Assembly: GCA_034189325.1 (NCBI GenBank)
Contig: JAXHUM010000036.1
Coordinates: 1 to 7,417, forward strand
DNA: 7,417 nucleotides
From: JAXHUM01 sp034189325
Lineage (GTDB): Bacteria > Desulfobacterota > DSM-4660 > Desulfatiglandales > Desulfatiglandaceae
Reading direction: 5' to 3'
The notes beneath the pieces were generated by a model, which was not told where the DNA came from, did not search any database, and saw only the letters and a program-made list of their open reading frames with translations. Below are positions 7,045 to 7,417 of the stretch, one piece after another. The stretch's first letter is position 1, and every line of letters starts with the position of its first letter. Position numbers and translations under genes: made by a program.

Positions 7045-7076
7045 AATAAAATGTGCTAAAATAGAATCATTTTATT
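7045..7076. repeat. Perfect 9-bp inverted repeat, possible operator
   Basis: AATAAAATG (7045-7053) and CATTTTATT (7068-7076) are exact reverse complements separated by 14 nt, a layout suited to a dimeric DNA-binding protein. It is too AT-rich to be a usual terminator and lies far from any gene end. It overlaps the extended -10 candidate of the dehydrogenase. No regulator is identified. Confidence 0.5.
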
Positions 7077-7082
7077 ATAACA
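7074..7082 (-). promoter_or_regulatory. Extended -10 promoter candidate for the dehydrogenase gene
   Basis: On the minus strand, TG-T-TATAAT (7082-7074) matches the extended -10 consensus exactly. The -35 position holds TATCAA, a poor match, which extended -10 promoters tolerate. Transcription would start near 7067 and leave a leader of about 160 nt. The element overlaps one arm of the inverted repeat at 7045-7076, so a repressor bound there could block it. Confidence 0.45.
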
Positions 7083-7151
7083 TAAACAAGAACCGGTTGA
7101 TACGACTCTTTTTATGATAGCGATCCATCACTCCATACACCCATGGGCGTA

Positions 7152-7175
7152 AGGACATGTCCTATAGGATGTACA
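7152..7175. repeat. Overlapping palindromes upstream of the flavin reductase gene
   Basis: AGGACATGTCCT (7152-7163) is a perfect 12-bp palindrome. It overlaps a second one, TCCTATAGGA (7160-7169), and TGTACA (7170-7175) follows directly, so three palindromes stand in a row. The block ends at the putative -35 of the flavin reductase promoter, a natural place for an operator. The regulator is unknown. Confidence 0.45.
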
Positions 7176-7199
7176 ACCGGAATCTGTCCAAAATATTAT
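7170..7199 (+). promoter_or_regulatory. Candidate promoter of the flavin reductase gene
   Basis: TGTACA (7170-7175, four of six matches to the -35 consensus) is followed after 18 nt by TATTAT (7194-7199). A start near 7206 would give a 24-nt leader that contains the AAGAGG ribosome site. Both hexamers are imperfect, so this is tentative. Confidence 0.4.
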
Positions 7200-7229
7200 G
7201 GGAACTCTCAAAACAAGAGGTCAGGGGCT

Positions 7230-7417
7230 ATGAATACTGAATGGCAGGAAGTTCTGGGAAAAATGACGTACGGGATCTATGTCCTAACCACATCCGTCAA
7301 AGAGGAGATCAACGGCATGATCGCTTCTTGGGTCTCTCAGGTATCTTACGAGCCCCCTTTGATTATGGTGGCGATCCATCCGAACAGATATTCTCACCAT
7401 ATGGTAAAGGAAAGCGG
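7230..7417 (+). CDS. Flavin reductase-like protein, N-terminal part (runs off window)
   Basis: The frame opens at ATG 7230 and stays open for 62 codons to the window edge. It begins MNTEWQEVLGKMTYGIYVLT and continues with INGMIASWVSQVS, EPPLIMVAIHPNRYSHHMVKESG. This is the start of the flavin reductase-like FMN-binding barrel (COG1853), as in NAD(P)H:FMN oxidoreductases and the N-terminal domain of high-molecular-weight rubredoxin: the Y-G-(I/L)-Y-V-(L/V)-T opening, the NG-x-I-A segment and the EPP-hhhVaI strand are characteristic. Such proteins move electrons from NAD(P)H to flavin, often in oxidative-stress defence of anaerobes. Whether a rubredoxin domain follows cannot be seen. AAGAGG lies 9 nt before the ATG. 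It is transcribed away from the dehydrogenase. Confidence 0.85.
   Translation, partial: MNTEWQEVLGKMTYGIYVLTTSVKEEINGMIASWVSQVSYEPPLIMVAIHPNRYSHHMVKES

Larger units (their letters stand above)
6905..7229. other. Divergent intergenic region, 325 nt, no gene seen
   Basis: This separates the leftward dehydrogenase from the rightward flavin reductase. I see no reading frame or RNA gene that I can support. It holds an AT-rich core (about 7040-7085) with a perfect inverted repeat and an extended -10 element, a small TCCCA-CAAT-TGGGA hairpin (7021-7034), and a cluster of palindromes at 7152-7175. The part nearest the dehydrogenase (6905-7020) would be a roughly 160-nt leader and shows no convincing structure. 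Confidence 0.6.

Noticed and set aside
7045..7062. Sigma-54 promoter for the dehydrogenase (TAGCAC on the minus strand)
   Set aside because: The -24 element is imperfect and no GC pair lies at the -12 position.
1..7417. Novel defence or mobile system
   Set aside because: No transposase, integrase, direct-repeat array, toxin-antitoxin pair or phage-like gene is visible; all coding frames belong to cellular enzyme or signalling families.

Overview
The window looks like chromosomal DNA of a mid-GC (about 50 % by eye), probably anaerobic bacterium. I favour Desulfobacterota (former Deltaproteobacteria). The reasons are a one-piece tmRNA with an ADDYAYALAA-type tag, a DUF169 domain, a COG1237-type metallo-beta-lactamase-fold hydrolase, a REC-PAS-HD-GYP regulator, and a Hrb-type flavin reductase. 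The taxonomic call is inference from family distribution; no marker in the window settles it.

Layout, left to right. (1) Positions 1-352, minus strand: a complete tmRNA gene (ssrA). Its encoded 3' CCA lies at the very edge of the window, and a near-consensus sigma-70 promoter sits just upstream at 370-398. (2) Positions 450-3524, minus strand: three tightly packed genes read in the order PHP-family phosphoesterase, DUF169-dephospho-CoA kinase fusion, COG1237 hydrolase. The gaps are 2 and 13 nt, so they probably form one operon that runs towards ssrA. (3) Positions 3525-3830: a divergent intergenic region with a good promoter for the rightward regulator gene and a long, possibly structured leader for the leftward operon. 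(4) Positions 3831-5249, plus strand: a cytoplasmic response regulator with receiver, PAS and HD-GYP domains, predicted to degrade cyclic di-GMP. (5) Positions 5270-6904, minus strand: a long, unusual nucleotide-sugar dehydrogenase, convergent with the regulator, with only 20 nt between the two stops. (6) Positions 6905-7229: a second divergent intergenic region with an extended -10 promoter, a perfect 9-bp inverted repeat and overlapping palindromes. (7) From 7230 to the window end, plus strand: the first 62 codons of a flavin reductase-like protein.

The genes do not form one obvious pathway. CoA biosynthesis (CoaE), ribosome rescue (tmRNA), second-messenger turnover (HD-GYP) and nucleotide-sugar oxidation are housekeeping or regulatory functions placed side by side. 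Three points stand out: the CoaE enzyme fused behind a DUF169 domain of unknown function; the dehydrogenase whose usual NAD-binding acidic residue appears to be replaced by a Gln-Arg pair; and the palindromic control elements in the second intergenic region. I found no transposon, CRISPR array, phage gene or defence system.
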